Below are positions 17,910 through 26,418 of a DNA stretch of 64,000 nt, one piece after another. Source of the stretch: Ancylomarina longa (GTDB lineage Bacteria; Bacteroidota; Bacteroidia; Bacteroidales; Marinifilaceae). Location: positions 1 to 64,000 of the forward strand of contig NZ_RJJX01000005.1 in NCBI RefSeq assembly GCF_003996985.1. Direction: 5' to 3'. The notes under the pieces were generated by a model. That model did no database searches. It was not told the origin of the DNA and saw only the letters and a program-made list of their open reading frames with translations. The stretch's first letter is position 1. The number at the start of each line of letters is the position of its first letter. A program made the translations under genes and the position numbers.

Positions 17910-20198
17910 ATGACTAAAAAAAGAATAATACATTGGGTTTACAGATCGAAAATACTTACTGTATTTTTCTGGATCGGTGTATGTCCATTTATTTCAGCTC
18001 AGACTACAGATGTAAGTTTCGATCCGGATTATCAGATCATGTACTGCTCCGCCAACAATGGCGAAGCCTCGACAATGCAAAAAATAAAACTCACCATTAA
18101 AGGACCTGAAAATAAAAAATGGTTTGTTTCGTATTCTGTAAATAATAGTCCGGCAGTAGTTGCCAATGGTGATAAAGGCATCGACATTTCAAAATTCGAT
18201 CTTTCACTTTTATTACAGAACAGAACCAATAGTATTCAAAATTACACCATCGAACTTAAGGAGGCTTGGCTGGAAGATCTAAGTCTGCTAACTATTTCGA
18301 AAGATCATCAAGCAGCTACCGTACAAATTTTGCCTCTTGCGAATCCCGAAATAGCAGATTATTATCCCAAGGCAAAAATAAATTCTACCCAGGAATACAC
18401 TGCTGAAATAGGAAAAAACTCTAGCTACACTGTTTGGTTACCAATAGGCGCAAGCAGCATTCACGAAGAGAGTGAAATAGATGCGAACAGAAAAGTAGTT
18501 CGAATAAAAATAAAATGGCCGGATAAAGCAAAAAATCAATTATTCAAGCTAATAGAAACCGACGCTTTCGGATGTAATAGCGACACCATCTATGCCAGCG
18601 TAGAATTGGTTAAAAGTTTTGCTATTGATTTGGCTGACACCGTATATATATGCAAGGGTGAAAATGCCATTTTAAATCCACAAATAGACTTACCATCCAA
18701 TTATTCCTATTTGTGGAATACCGGGGAAACCAGTAAAAGTATCACCGTATCAAAACCAGAAAATTATACGCTGACAGTGACAGATTTAGCAGACAATCAA
18801 AAGGTAAATACATCGGTGAAGGTATTGGAGCAGCAAGCACCAACAATTGATATTCCTGATTATCTGGTTTTAAGCAACGAAAATCCAAACATTGATATAT
18901 TTTCTAATGGCTGCACGTATTTATGGTCTGATGGCTCTACGGCTTCCTCCATCACCATAGACCAATCCGGAACTTATTCGGTAACCAAAATATCCTCGGC
19001 AGGCTGCCAGACAAGAAAATCCTTTAAGGCTAAATTAGAAGAAGATCTTTTCGATTTGCAACTACCCGAAATCATTCACCTATGTGGTAACGAAAAATTA
19101 ACCTTAAGTCCTGCTATTAACAAACAGCAAAATTATCAATATGAATGGAGTAATGGTTCTCATAAACCAACAATAACTATTGGAGAAGCAGATAATTATT
19201 GGGTGAAGGTTACAGATCCGGATGGTTTCTCAAAAATAGCAAATACTACCGTAATCTCACATCATAATCCTATTGTTGATTTAGGTTCCGATTTTATACT
19301 ATGGGATGGAGAAAGTAAACTACTTGATGCAGGTAATAATGGCGCTTCCTACATATGGAATAACGGTGAAACGAGCCAAACTATTCTTGCCAACAGTGGT
19401 GGTATTTTTATGGTTGAGGTATCGGATCAGTACGGATGCTCCAATAAAGATACCGTAATAGTTGACTATCGGGAAGGTGAAAAATTCGGAGTTTTTTTAG
19501 GAGAAGACCATAGCATCTGCACTGGAGATTCTATTCTGATTACTCCACAAATTGAAGGAAATCCCACCTATCCGCTAAATTATCATTGGATAAACTCAAA
19601 TAAAAATGAGAGTAATATTTATCTTAAAGATGATGGGAAATATTGTTTGGAAGTAACCGATGCTTATGGGAATATGGAATCGGACTGTATTACAATAAGT
19701 CTATATCCAACTCCAATTGTGGACTTAGGAAAAGATTTGGTATCCTACCCTAAAAAAGGTATTGTTCTTGATGCCGGTACTCCCAATTGTTTTTATACTT
19801 GGTCAACAGATGAGATTACGCAAAAGATTTCGGTAAATACAGAAGGTAAATACTGGGTTCTGGTTACCAATGAATCGGATTGTTCTGCCCGGGATACTAT
19901 AGATATCGGATTTGTGGAAAATTATCCTTTTGTTGGACTACCGAAAGCTTTTTCCCCGAATGGAGACGGACACAACGATAAACTTTTCATCAGAGGTACC
20001 GACATCGATAAAGCCACCTTGATTATTTATAATCGTTTGGGACAAAAGATTTTTGAAACCACTAACATCAATCAGGGATGGGATGGTTTCTTTAATGGTG
20101 AACTTCAAAATATTGATGTGTACATCTACGTTCTGGAAGTAACATACCTAAACGGAAAACATGTTCTCAAAAAAGGAAATGTCGCGCTCTTGCGTTAA
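17910..20198 (+). CDS. Large secreted surface protein with T9SS type B (gliding-motility-type) C-terminus
   Basis: A 762-residue exported protein. A signal peptide ends at about residue 31 (FISAQ). The central part has repeated Ig-like or PKD-like units, each with a pattern such as YLWNTGET-K-ITV-KPENYTLTVTD, occurring about five to six times. The last 85 residues begin with GLPKAFSPNGDGHNDKLFIRG and continue with IYNRLGQKIFET and WDGFFNGE, matching the CHU_C / gliding-motility-associated C-terminal domain that directs type IX secretion (type B). It is likely a surface adhesin-like protein. It is transcribed divergently from the metal-type operon, with 263 bp between them that contain that operon's promoter and operator. 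Confidence 0.85.
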   Translation: MTKKRIIHWVYRSKILTVFFWIGVCPFISAQTTDVSFDPDYQIMYCSANNGEASTMQKIKLTIKGPENKKWFVSYSVNNSPAVVANGDKGIDISKFDLSLLLQNRTNSIQNYTIELKEAWLEDLSLLTISKDHQAATVQILPLANPEIADYYPKAKINSTQEYTAEIGKNSSYTVWLPIGASSIHEESEIDANRKVVRIKIKWPDKAKNQLFKLIETDAFGCNSDTIYASVELVKSFAIDLADTVYICKGENAILNPQIDLPSNYSYLWNTGETSKSITVSKPENYTLTVTDLADNQKVNTSVKVLEQQAPTIDIPDYLVLSNENPNIDIFSNGCTYLWSDGSTASSITIDQSGTYSVTKISSAGCQTRKSFKAKLEEDLFDLQLPEIIHLCGNEKLTLSPAINKQQNYQYEWSNGSHKPTITIGEADNYWVKVTDPDGFSKIANTTVISHHNPIVDLGSDFILWDGESKLLDAGNNGASYIWNNGETSQTILANSGGIFMVEVSDQYGCSNKDTVIVDYREGEKFGVFLGEDHSICTGDSILITPQIEGNPTYPLNYHWINSNKNESNIYLKDDGKYCLEVTDAYGNMESDCITISLYPTPIVDLGKDLVSYPKKGIVLDAGTPNCFYTWSTDEITQKISVNTEGKYWVLVTNESDCSARDTIDIGFVENYPFVGLPKAFSPNGDGHNDKLFIRGTDIDKATLIIYNRLGQKIFETTNINQGWDGFFNGELQNIDVYIYVLEVTYLNGKHVLKKGNVALLR

Positions 20199-20320
20199 AT
20201 TCCTTCTTACTTTTATGTAAGCACAAAACACAATCACTAATGGAAATCAATTACTTTTTACGCTCCTTTTACAATTAACAGACAAAATTCTCTCCTATTC
20301 TTTGATGATTGAAAGGAAAC

Positions 20321-20334
20321 TCCTAATATTAGGA
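20321..20334. promoter_or_regulatory. Perfect palindrome upstream of the CRP/FNR gene
   Basis: TCCTAATATTAGGA is a perfect 14-bp palindrome ending 20 bp before the regulator's ATG. Its position between promoter and start suits an operator, perhaps autoregulatory. It does not resemble the TGTAAC...GTTACA box of the neighbouring operon. Confidence 0.35.
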
Positions 20335-20354
20335 AGATTTAAAATCATACAATA

Positions 20355-21026
20355 ATGCTATATCAACATCTATCAGAATCACCAGTATTTCGGGGAATAA
20401 GTGCAAGGGAGCTAGAAGAACTTATGCATGAAGCTCAATATCAAATAAAAAAATACAACAAAAGTGATATCGTAGCATTCAGAGAAGACCGATGCGAAAA
20501 TCTTATGATTGTATTAAAAGGAAGTGTAAAAGGTGAAATGCTTGATCCGTCAGGAAAAAGTATAAAGATTGAAGATATTATGGCTCCCTATCCTATCGCC
20601 TCAGCATTTTTATTTGGACAACGAAATCAATTTCCGGTGAATGTAACTGCCAACGATGATGTAGAAATATTCTCCTTATCTAAATCCTCGGTAATTGACT
20701 TATTTCAAAAAAATAAAATTTTTCTCACCAATTACCTCAATTCTATCTCAAATCGCAGTCAGTTTTTAGCCAATAAATTGATGTTTCTTAATTTTAAAAC
20801 CATAAAAGGGAAACTGGCAAACTACATTCTTAAACTTGCCGCCCCAAATAAAGAAATAGTCATTTTACCAAAATCGCAAGCTGAAATGGCTCAGTTTTTT
20901 GGAGTTACTCGCCCCTCCTTTGCACGTAGTTTAAAAGAAATGGAACAAGAAGGTTGGATAGAAACCAATCGCAGAGAAATTAAAATCATAAATAAACAGC
21001 AGCTCATCCGGCTTTTACAACAATAG
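20355..21026 (+). CDS. CRP/FNR-family transcriptional regulator
   Basis: A 223-residue regulator. Residues 15-125 form a cyclic-nucleotide-binding-type beta-roll (VLKGSVKGEMLDPSGKSIKIED, shown in part). A dimerisation helix follows at about 125-150. The C-terminal winged helix is at about 160-220 with recognition helix FGVTRPSFARSLKEME. There is no N-terminal Cys cluster, so it is not an FNR-type iron-sulfur sensor; a haem or small-molecule sensor as in HcpR/DNR-like relatives is possible. The flavodiiron NO/O2 reductase gene lies 204 bp downstream on the same strand, which favours a nitrosative or redox stress role (inference). Confidence 0.88.
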   Translation: MLYQHLSESPVFRGISARELEELMHEAQYQIKKYNKSDIVAFREDRCENLMIVLKGSVKGEMLDPSGKSIKIEDIMAPYPIASAFLFGQRNQFPVNVTANDDVEIFSLSKSSVIDLFQKNKIFLTNYLNSISNRSQFLANKLMFLNFKTIKGKLANYILKLAAPNKEIVILPKSQAEMAQFFGVTRPSFARSLKEMEQEGWIETNRREIKIINKQQLIRLLQQ

Positions 21027-21163
21027 ACAAGATTTTTTAAAGAAGATGTTGTGTGATTGCATCCAAAAAAAATTAATTCTTAATTTTGTGGGCTGAAAAA
21101 CAAACGAATCCGATATTTTGTCTTCATTTCAGAACGTTAAATGTCTTTCAAATTTTTTATCTA

Positions 21164-21179
21164 ATGGCTAGTCAGCCAT
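21164..21179. promoter_or_regulatory. Inverted repeat upstream of the flavodiiron gene
   Basis: ATGGCT-AGTC-AGCCAT, a perfect 6-bp inverted repeat with a 4-base spacer, centred about 60 bp before the flavodiiron start. It could be a regulator site or a small leader hairpin; nothing in the sequence decides which. Confidence 0.3.
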
Positions 21180-21230
21180 ATCAAAAAGAATTTAAAGTCT
21201 GAAAATGCAGAATATTCAAAATCATAAAGA

Positions 21231-22430
21231 ATGCATAATAAAAACAACATTACTGACAAGATTTTTTGGGTAGGAACCAACGACAGAAAAACCCATCTTT
21301 TTGAGAATTACTGGCCTTTACCTAAAGGCGTTGCTTACAACTCCTATATTATTATGGACGAAAAAGTTGCCATTGTTGATACCGTTGAAAGAGGTACAAT
21401 GGAAACCTATATCGATAATATTGAATCCGTTTTAGGCGATCGTAAAGCTGATTATCTTATTATCAACCATATGGAACCTGATCATTCCGGATCGATTCGT
21501 ACCCTGGTAGAGCGTTATCCCGAAATGAAAATCGTTGGAAACAAGAAAACTTTCCCAATGTTGGAACGTTTCTACGGCATTAAAAATAATCTTCTGGAGG
21601 TAAAAGAAGGAGATCAGCTAGACCTGGGACTGCATAAGCTAAACTTCTATATGGTTCCCATGCTGCATTGGCCTGAAACCATGGTAACCTTCGAATCAAA
21701 TAATGGAATTCTATTTTCAGGTGATGCGTTTGGTGCATTTGGAACCCTCGATGGAGGCATCTTTGATGATGAATTGGATTTAGAGTATCTGGAGGAAGAA
21801 ATAAGTAGATACTATTCCAATATTGTTGGTAAATATGGCAGACCAACTCAAAATGCATTAGCAAAATTAAGCGGTTTAGATTTAAAAATGATTTGCGCCA
21901 CTCACGGACCAATTTGGAGAAGTCATATTGATGATATTATCGCGAAATACGATAAATGGAGCAAATACCAAACCGATGAAGGTTGTGTAATTGTATATGC
22001 TTCGATGTATGGAAATACAGAAAAAATGGCAGATAATATTGCCCGCCATTTGGTAAAAAAAGGAATTAAAAAAGTACGTATCCACGATTCCTCTAAAACA
22101 CATCCTTCCTATATCATTAATGATATTTTTAAATACCGCGGTGTTATTTTGGGAAGTTGTGCCTATAATGGAGATATTTTCCCAAGTATGGAAACCTTAA
22201 TTAACGAACTGGAACATATGGCAATTAAAGATCATGTGCTTGGTGTTTTTGGCTCTAAATCGTGGGGCGGTGGCGGATTAAAACGCCTGAATAAATTTGC
22301 GGAAGCAATTAAATGGGAAACTATAGAAGCAACTCCCGAAGCATTGTGCGCTCCACATGCCGAGGATTTTGATCAATGTGAAGCTTTAGCCGAAGGAATG
22401 GCTAATCGTCTGAAAGATCTGTATAAATAG
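21231..22430 (+). CDS. Flavodiiron protein (FprA-type NO/O2 reductase)
   Basis: Cytoplasmic A-type flavoprotein of 399 residues that reduces nitric oxide and/or oxygen to protect anaerobic metabolism. The metallo-beta-lactamase-like half carries the diiron ligands His80, Glu82, Asp84 and His85 in NHMEPDHSGS, an Asp in SGDAFG and a His in CATHGPIW. A flavodoxin domain begins at about residue 250 (VIVYASMYGNTEKMA) and binds FMN. No rubredoxin domain is fused, so electrons should come from a separate rubredoxin or reductase. The upstream CRP/FNR gene is a plausible regulator. Confidence 0.93.
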   Translation: MHNKNNITDKIFWVGTNDRKTHLFENYWPLPKGVAYNSYIIMDEKVAIVDTVERGTMETYIDNIESVLGDRKADYLIINHMEPDHSGSIRTLVERYPEMKIVGNKKTFPMLERFYGIKNNLLEVKEGDQLDLGLHKLNFYMVPMLHWPETMVTFESNNGILFSGDAFGAFGTLDGGIFDDELDLEYLEEEISRYYSNIVGKYGRPTQNALAKLSGLDLKMICATHGPIWRSHIDDIIAKYDKWSKYQTDEGCVIVYASMYGNTEKMADNIARHLVKKGIKKVRIHDSSKTHPSYIINDIFKYRGVILGSCAYNGDIFPSMETLINELEHMAIKDHVLGVFGSKSWGGGGLKRLNKFAEAIKWETIEATPEALCAPHAEDFDQCEALAEGMANRLKDLYK

Positions 22431-22455
22431 AATTAAATTTTATTCAAATATCATC

Positions 22456-22487
22456 AACTCCTCCATTATTGGGGGAGTTCTTTTTTA
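22456..22487 (+). terminator. Terminator after the flavodiiron gene
   Basis: The stem AACTCCTCC (22456-22464) pairs with GGGGGAGTT (22471-22479, one G-T pair) and is followed by six T residues. Confidence 0.8.
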
Positions 22488-22539
22488 TACCAACTTCATC
22501 ATCAGGTTGTAAAATTATCTTATTTCCTGAGAGCACAAA

Positions 22540-22571
22540 AAAAGCCGTTTCGAATAAACGAAACGGCTTTT
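22540..22571 (-). terminator. Terminator of the aspartate aminotransferase gene
   Basis: A 13-bp stem AAAAGCCGTTTCG (22540-22552) with CGAAACGGCTTTT (22559-22571), 21 bp after the minus-strand stop codon; usable in both directions. Confidence 0.85.
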
Positions 22572-22592
22572 AAAATCTTTCAATAAAATATC

Positions 22593-23786
22593 TTAGCTCA
22601 ATTTTTCAATTGCTTCTTTTATTCTTTGAATTGCTTCTGCCATTTGTTCCTCGCTTGTAGCATAAGAAAGACGCAAACAATTTGGTGCGCCGAAAGCTGC
22701 TCCTGTTACCGTTGCAACATTTGCCTGCTCCAATAAATACAAACTTAAATCCGTAGCATTATTAATTGCAATACTTCCATTCGATTTACCGAATAATTTA
22801 GAAACCTGAGGAAATAAATAGAAAGCACCCTTTGGTTCGCGAATTTCGAAACCAGGAACTTCTTTTAATTGAGCAAGTGCCAAATCTTTACGCTTACGAA
22901 ATGCTTCGCGCATAGCTATTGTAGTAGATTGATCTCCTTCCAAAGCAGCAACCGAAGCCATCTGTGCGATAGAAGAGGCACCAGATGTCATCTGTCCTTG
23001 TAATTTACCGCAAGCTTTGGCAATCCACAAAGGTGCAGCAATATAACCAATTCTCCAACCAGTCATTGCATATCCTTTGGATACACCATTAATCACAACA
23101 ACCCGATCTTTAATATCATCAAATTGAGCAATACTTTCATGAGTTCCAACATAGTTAATATGCTCATAAATCTCATCCGAGAGGATTACAATATTTGGAT
23201 GTTTTGCAAATACATCTGCCAAAGCACGTAACTCTTCTTTAGAATATAAGCTTCCGGTTGGATTGCTTGGCGAACTGAATAAAAAAGCTCTTGTTTTGGG
23301 AGTGATTGCAGCTTCTAATTGTGCAGGAGTAATCTTAAAATCCTGCTCGATGCTAGCCGGAACAAATACATTTATTCCCTCCGCCAACTTCACAATCGCG
23401 GAATAACTTACCCAGTAAGGAGATGGTATTATTACTTCATCCCCTTTATTTACCACACTCATCATAGCATTCATAATGGATTGTTTGGCTCCATTCGACA
23501 CTACAATCTGATCTGTTGTATAATCTAAATGATTTTCGCGTTTTAATTTATTTACAACTGCTTTTCTTAATTCTAAAAAGCCAGGTACCGGAGAATAATG
23601 AGAATAATTATCATCGATAGCCTTTTGTGCAGCTTTTTTTACATGATCAGGAGTATTAAAATCGGGTTCTCCTACACTCAGATTGATAACATCAATCCCC
23701 TGATCTTTCATTTCTCTACTTTTCTGTGACATTGCCAGAGTTGGCGATACTTCCATTTCTGCAATTCGATCGGAAACTTTCAACAT
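22593..23786 (-). CDS. PLP-dependent aminotransferase, aspartate aminotransferase type
   Basis: A class I fold-type I aminotransferase of 397 residues, most like the Ib-type aspartate aminotransferases of Bacteroidota and thermophiles. Visible family motifs are LSVGEPDFNTPDHV near the N-terminus, SSPSNPTGSLYS, SDEIYEHI, the PLP-lysine segment VSKGYAMTGWRIGY, and CLRLSYATSEEQM at the C-terminus. It should interconvert aspartate and 2-oxoglutarate with oxaloacetate and glutamate in the cytoplasm, feeding the aspartate family including the thr operon of this window. Monocistronic, with its own terminator. Confidence 0.92.
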   Translation of the reverse strand: MLKVSDRIAEMEVSPTLAMSQKSREMKDQGIDVINLSVGEPDFNTPDHVKKAAQKAIDDNYSHYSPVPGFLELRKAVVNKLKRENHLDYTTDQIVVSNGAKQSIMNAMMSVVNKGDEVIIPSPYWVSYSAIVKLAEGINVFVPASIEQDFKITPAQLEAAITPKTRAFLFSSPSNPTGSLYSKEELRALADVFAKHPNIVILSDEIYEHINYVGTHESIAQFDDIKDRVVVINGVSKGYAMTGWRIGYIAAPLWIAKACGKLQGQMTSGASSIAQMASVAALEGDQSTTIAMREAFRKRKDLALAQLKEVPGFEIREPKGAFYLFPQVSKLFGKSNGSIAINNATDLSLYLLEQANVATVTGAAFGAPNCLRLSYATSEEQMAEAIQRIKEAIEKLS

Positions 23787-23949
23787 TCTAATTTTAATTT
23801 AGGGTTTTAATAAATTGCTTAATACTTTTGTAAACATATGCCCCCTTGTAATCAAAATAATCCTTGTTTTATAGGAATATTTATTTGTGTTTGTAAGTGG
23901 CAAATATACTGTTTTTAATATTACATGCTCACTTATTAAATTTGAAAAA

Positions 23950-24474
23950 ATGAATTACATAGAAGAAATAAGTAAATATCTTTTACCATCCCTAGTGGTT
24001 TTTGCAACGGCCTATCTTGTTATGAGAGAATTTTTACGACGGGAGGAGAAAAAAGCAAAGTTAGAAGTACTACTCCATACGAATAAAGAAACCATTCCTA
24101 TTCGACTTCAAGCCTATGAAAGGCTAATTCTATTTCTGGAAAGAATACATCCTGAATCTATCATTATAAGAGAAAACGAGGCAGGTCTTAACAACAAACA
24201 ACTACAGCAAAAATTACTCACAGCTATTCGAACAGAATTTGAGCACAACCTTTCGCAACAAATTTATGTATCACCAAAACTATGGATGCATATTAAAAAT
24301 GCGAAGGAAAGCATCATTCAGTTGGTAAATGCTGAAGCAATGCAACTACTGGCCACTGATTCATCTTTAAGCTTAAGTAAAGCGGTTATCGAATCGCATA
24401 TGCAGCAACAAAATTCCGTTCTTGAAATTGCTAAAACAGAATTGAAAGAAGAAATCTCCTTAATCTGGAAATAG
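23950..24474 (+). CDS. Membrane-anchored helical protein, DUF7935-like
   Basis: A 174-residue protein with one N-terminal membrane helix (about residues 10-26, LLPSLVVFATAYLVM) followed by a charged, helical cytoplasmic domain. The run TIPIRLQAYERLILFLERI and the closing LSLSKAVIESHMQQQ fit a Bacteroidota family of unknown function that I believe is DUF7935. I chose ATG at 23950 because the 21 residues that the earlier ATG (23887) would add do not look conserved and precede the membrane helix. No operon partners. Confidence 0.6.
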   Translation: MNYIEEISKYLLPSLVVFATAYLVMREFLRREEKKAKLEVLLHTNKETIPIRLQAYERLILFLERIHPESIIIRENEAGLNNKQLQQKLLTAIRTEFEHNLSQQIYVSPKLWMHIKNAKESIIQLVNAEAMQLLATDSSLSLSKAVIESHMQQQNSVLEIAKTELKEEISLIWK

Positions 24475-24613
24475 AGCATTTACTGCTCAGTAGAATTCTA
24501 TTAATAAATTAATTGCAAGATTTTAAAATTACACCTTCCTAAGGTTTTGAATCTGCTTATAATCTGATTTGTTGCAAATTTCTTATTCCGCTCCATTTCT
24601 CAGTTTATTTAAC

Positions 24614-24621
24614 TATTTTTG
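24614..24621 (+). promoter_or_regulatory. Possible -7 box of the DEAD-box helicase gene
   Basis: TATTTTTG matches TAnnTTTG and lies 23 bp before the helicase ATG, but no TTG is found at a suitable -33 distance. Confidence 0.3.
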
Positions 24622-24644
24622 CTCAAATTTTCAAATTTACGGTA

Positions 24645-25967
24645 ATGATTTCATTTGACGACATAAAATTAAGCAAGCAAATTAGAATGGCTTTGGAGGA
24701 AGCTGGTTTTGAAAAGCCTACAAGTATTCAAAAGGAAGTATTCTCCCCTGTTCGATCAGGAAAAGACGTAATTGGTATTGCTCAAACAGGAACTGGTAAA
24801 ACTTTGGCCTACTTGATGCCGATTCTCATGAAACTAAATTACGCCCAGGGTTATGATCCTCGTGCACTTATCGTAGTTCCTACCCGCGAATTAGTTTTAC
24901 AGGTTTGCGAAACAATCGATCTTCTTACTCCCTTTATGGATATTAGATCGGTTGGTGTATATGGTGGAGTGAACATCAACACCCAGAAAGAAAAAGTATG
25001 CGAAGGTATTGATATTTTAGTTGCAACTCCGGGGCGGTTAATGGATATATTCATGTCGCGGGTACTCAAACTAAATCAGATTAGAACTCTGGTTGTTGAT
25101 GAAGCTGATAAAATGATGGATTTGGGTTTCATGCCGCAGCTGAATGCTATTTTTGAGGTGTTACCGGAAAAACATCAAAATTTATTATTTTCTGCGACAT
25201 TTTCCGATACTGTTGCCAAATTGACAGATGATTTTCTTCTATTTCCGGAGAGAATTGAAATTGCCCCTCAAGCCACCACTGTTAAAAATATTCACCAGAT
25301 TCAATACCAGGTTCCAAACATCCTTAGCAAAGTAAATCTGCTTAAATATTTACTTCAGGACAAGGAAGTATTTAATAAGGTGATGGTATTTACCGAAACC
25401 AAGAAAAATGCAGATAGAATTGCAATTCGATTAGAAGAAATTTTTGGTGAAGATTTAAGTGTTATTCACTCCAACAAAGCTCAAAATACCAGAATTAAAG
25501 CGCTTAACTCCTTCAAGGAAGGAAAATCGAGAATTTTGGTAGCTTCTGATGTTGCAGCTCGTGGTATCGATATACAAGATGTAAGTCATGTTATCAATTT
25601 TGATATTCCGACCAACTATGTAGAATATGTTCACCGTATCGGACGTACTGGTAGAGCGGAAAAAGAAGGTACTGCAATTAGCATGGTAAATGAGGTGGAA
25701 CAGGAATTGATGGAGAAAATTGAAGATTTGATTCGGGATCAGATTTCTGTTGAATCCATACCTTTAGATGTGGAAATTACGAAGCAACTATTAGAAGATG
25801 AGAAAATACAAACCCGAAATATTAAGGTGAAAAACACTGTCCGAAAAGACACAGGTGCTTTCCATCAGAAATCAGCAAAAAACATGAAGACTCCTTCGGG
25901 ATCGAAAGGCCGACAAAAAGCTATCGAGAACAGGAAAAGAAATCAAAAGAAGAGAAGCAAAAAATAA
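24645..25967 (+). CDS. DEAD-box RNA helicase, RhlE-like
   Basis: ATP-dependent RNA helicase of 440 residues. It shows the Q motif (FEKPTSIQKE), motif I AQTGTGKT, Ia VPTRELV, II DEAD, III SAT, V VASDVAARGIDI and VI HRIGRTGR. The C-terminal tail (about 385-440) is very basic and ends in a run of Arg and Lys, as in RhlE-group proteins, and should bind RNA non-specifically. Its role is probably ribosome assembly or mRNA turnover, particularly in the cold. Followed directly by a terminator, so monocistronic. Confidence 0.93.
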   Translation: MISFDDIKLSKQIRMALEEAGFEKPTSIQKEVFSPVRSGKDVIGIAQTGTGKTLAYLMPILMKLNYAQGYDPRALIVVPTRELVLQVCETIDLLTPFMDIRSVGVYGGVNINTQKEKVCEGIDILVATPGRLMDIFMSRVLKLNQIRTLVVDEADKMMDLGFMPQLNAIFEVLPEKHQNLLFSATFSDTVAKLTDDFLLFPERIEIAPQATTVKNIHQIQYQVPNILSKVNLLKYLLQDKEVFNKVMVFTETKKNADRIAIRLEEIFGEDLSVIHSNKAQNTRIKALNSFKEGKSRILVASDVAARGIDIQDVSHVINFDIPTNYVEYVHRIGRTGRAEKEGTAISMVNEVEQELMEKIEDLIRDQISVESIPLDVEITKQLLEDEKIQTRNIKVKNTVRKDTGAFHQKSAKNMKTPSGSKGRQKAIENRKRNQKKRSKK

Positions 25968-26027
25968 GCTTAGATTAAAGAAAAACAATCAAAAACATAC
26001 CCCTTCTGCAATAAGTCTGAAGGACAG

Positions 26028-26053
26028 AGGCTGTTCTACCCGAACAGCCTTTT
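26028..26053 (+). terminator. Terminator after the DEAD-box helicase gene
   Basis: AGGCTGTTC (26028-26036) pairs with GAACAGCCT (26042-26050), loop TACCC, followed by T residues. Confidence 0.85.
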
Positions 26054-26134
26054 ATATTTGGATAAATCTCTAAATAAATTAAACCTCATTTAAAAAGCTG
26101 GTCATGGGCAGTTAGCCTTCTCAAATTAGCGAAA

Positions 26135-26300
26135 AGTTCCCGCCGAAGGCAGCAAGCTTCCGCATGTCCGCGGAAGTCTCCCGCCAAGGGCAGCACGTTC
26201 TCGCACGTCCGCGGAAGTCTCCGCCCGAGGGCAGCAAGCTTTCGCGAGCCTGCGAATGTCTCCCGCCGAGGGCAGCAAGGATTCGCGTGCTCGCGAGAGA
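26135..26300. repeat. Four tandem GC-rich intergenic repeats of 40-41 bp
   Basis: Units start at 26135, 26175, 26216 and 26256. Each contains a CCGCC-AGGGCAGCA core, then a TTC-CGC segment, and units 1 and 2 close with the palindrome TCCGCGGA. GC content is far above the surrounding DNA. Units differ at several bases. There is no coding frame through the array, and the absence of unique spacers excludes CRISPR. It lies between the convergent ends of the helicase gene and htpG. Confidence 0.75.
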
Positions 26301-26369
26301 ATTACTCTTTTAGCAGCAATAAATTGTGCGAAATATCTTCGATTGCATACCAGATTTCAAACAAAAAAA

Positions 26370-26394
26370 TAGCCGGACTCTAAGAATCCGGCTA
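26370..26394 (-). terminator. Terminator of htpG
   Basis: TAGCCGGA (26370-26377) pairs with TCCGGCTA (26387-26394). On the minus strand a run of seven T follows, and the hairpin lies 25 bp after the htpG stop. Confidence 0.85.
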
Positions 26395-26418
26395 CAATAT
26401 ATTTCAGGTAATAATCAA

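Noticed and set aside
26135-26300. CRISPR-like array
   Set aside because: Units are contiguous and imperfect with no unique spacers, and there are no cas genes in the window.
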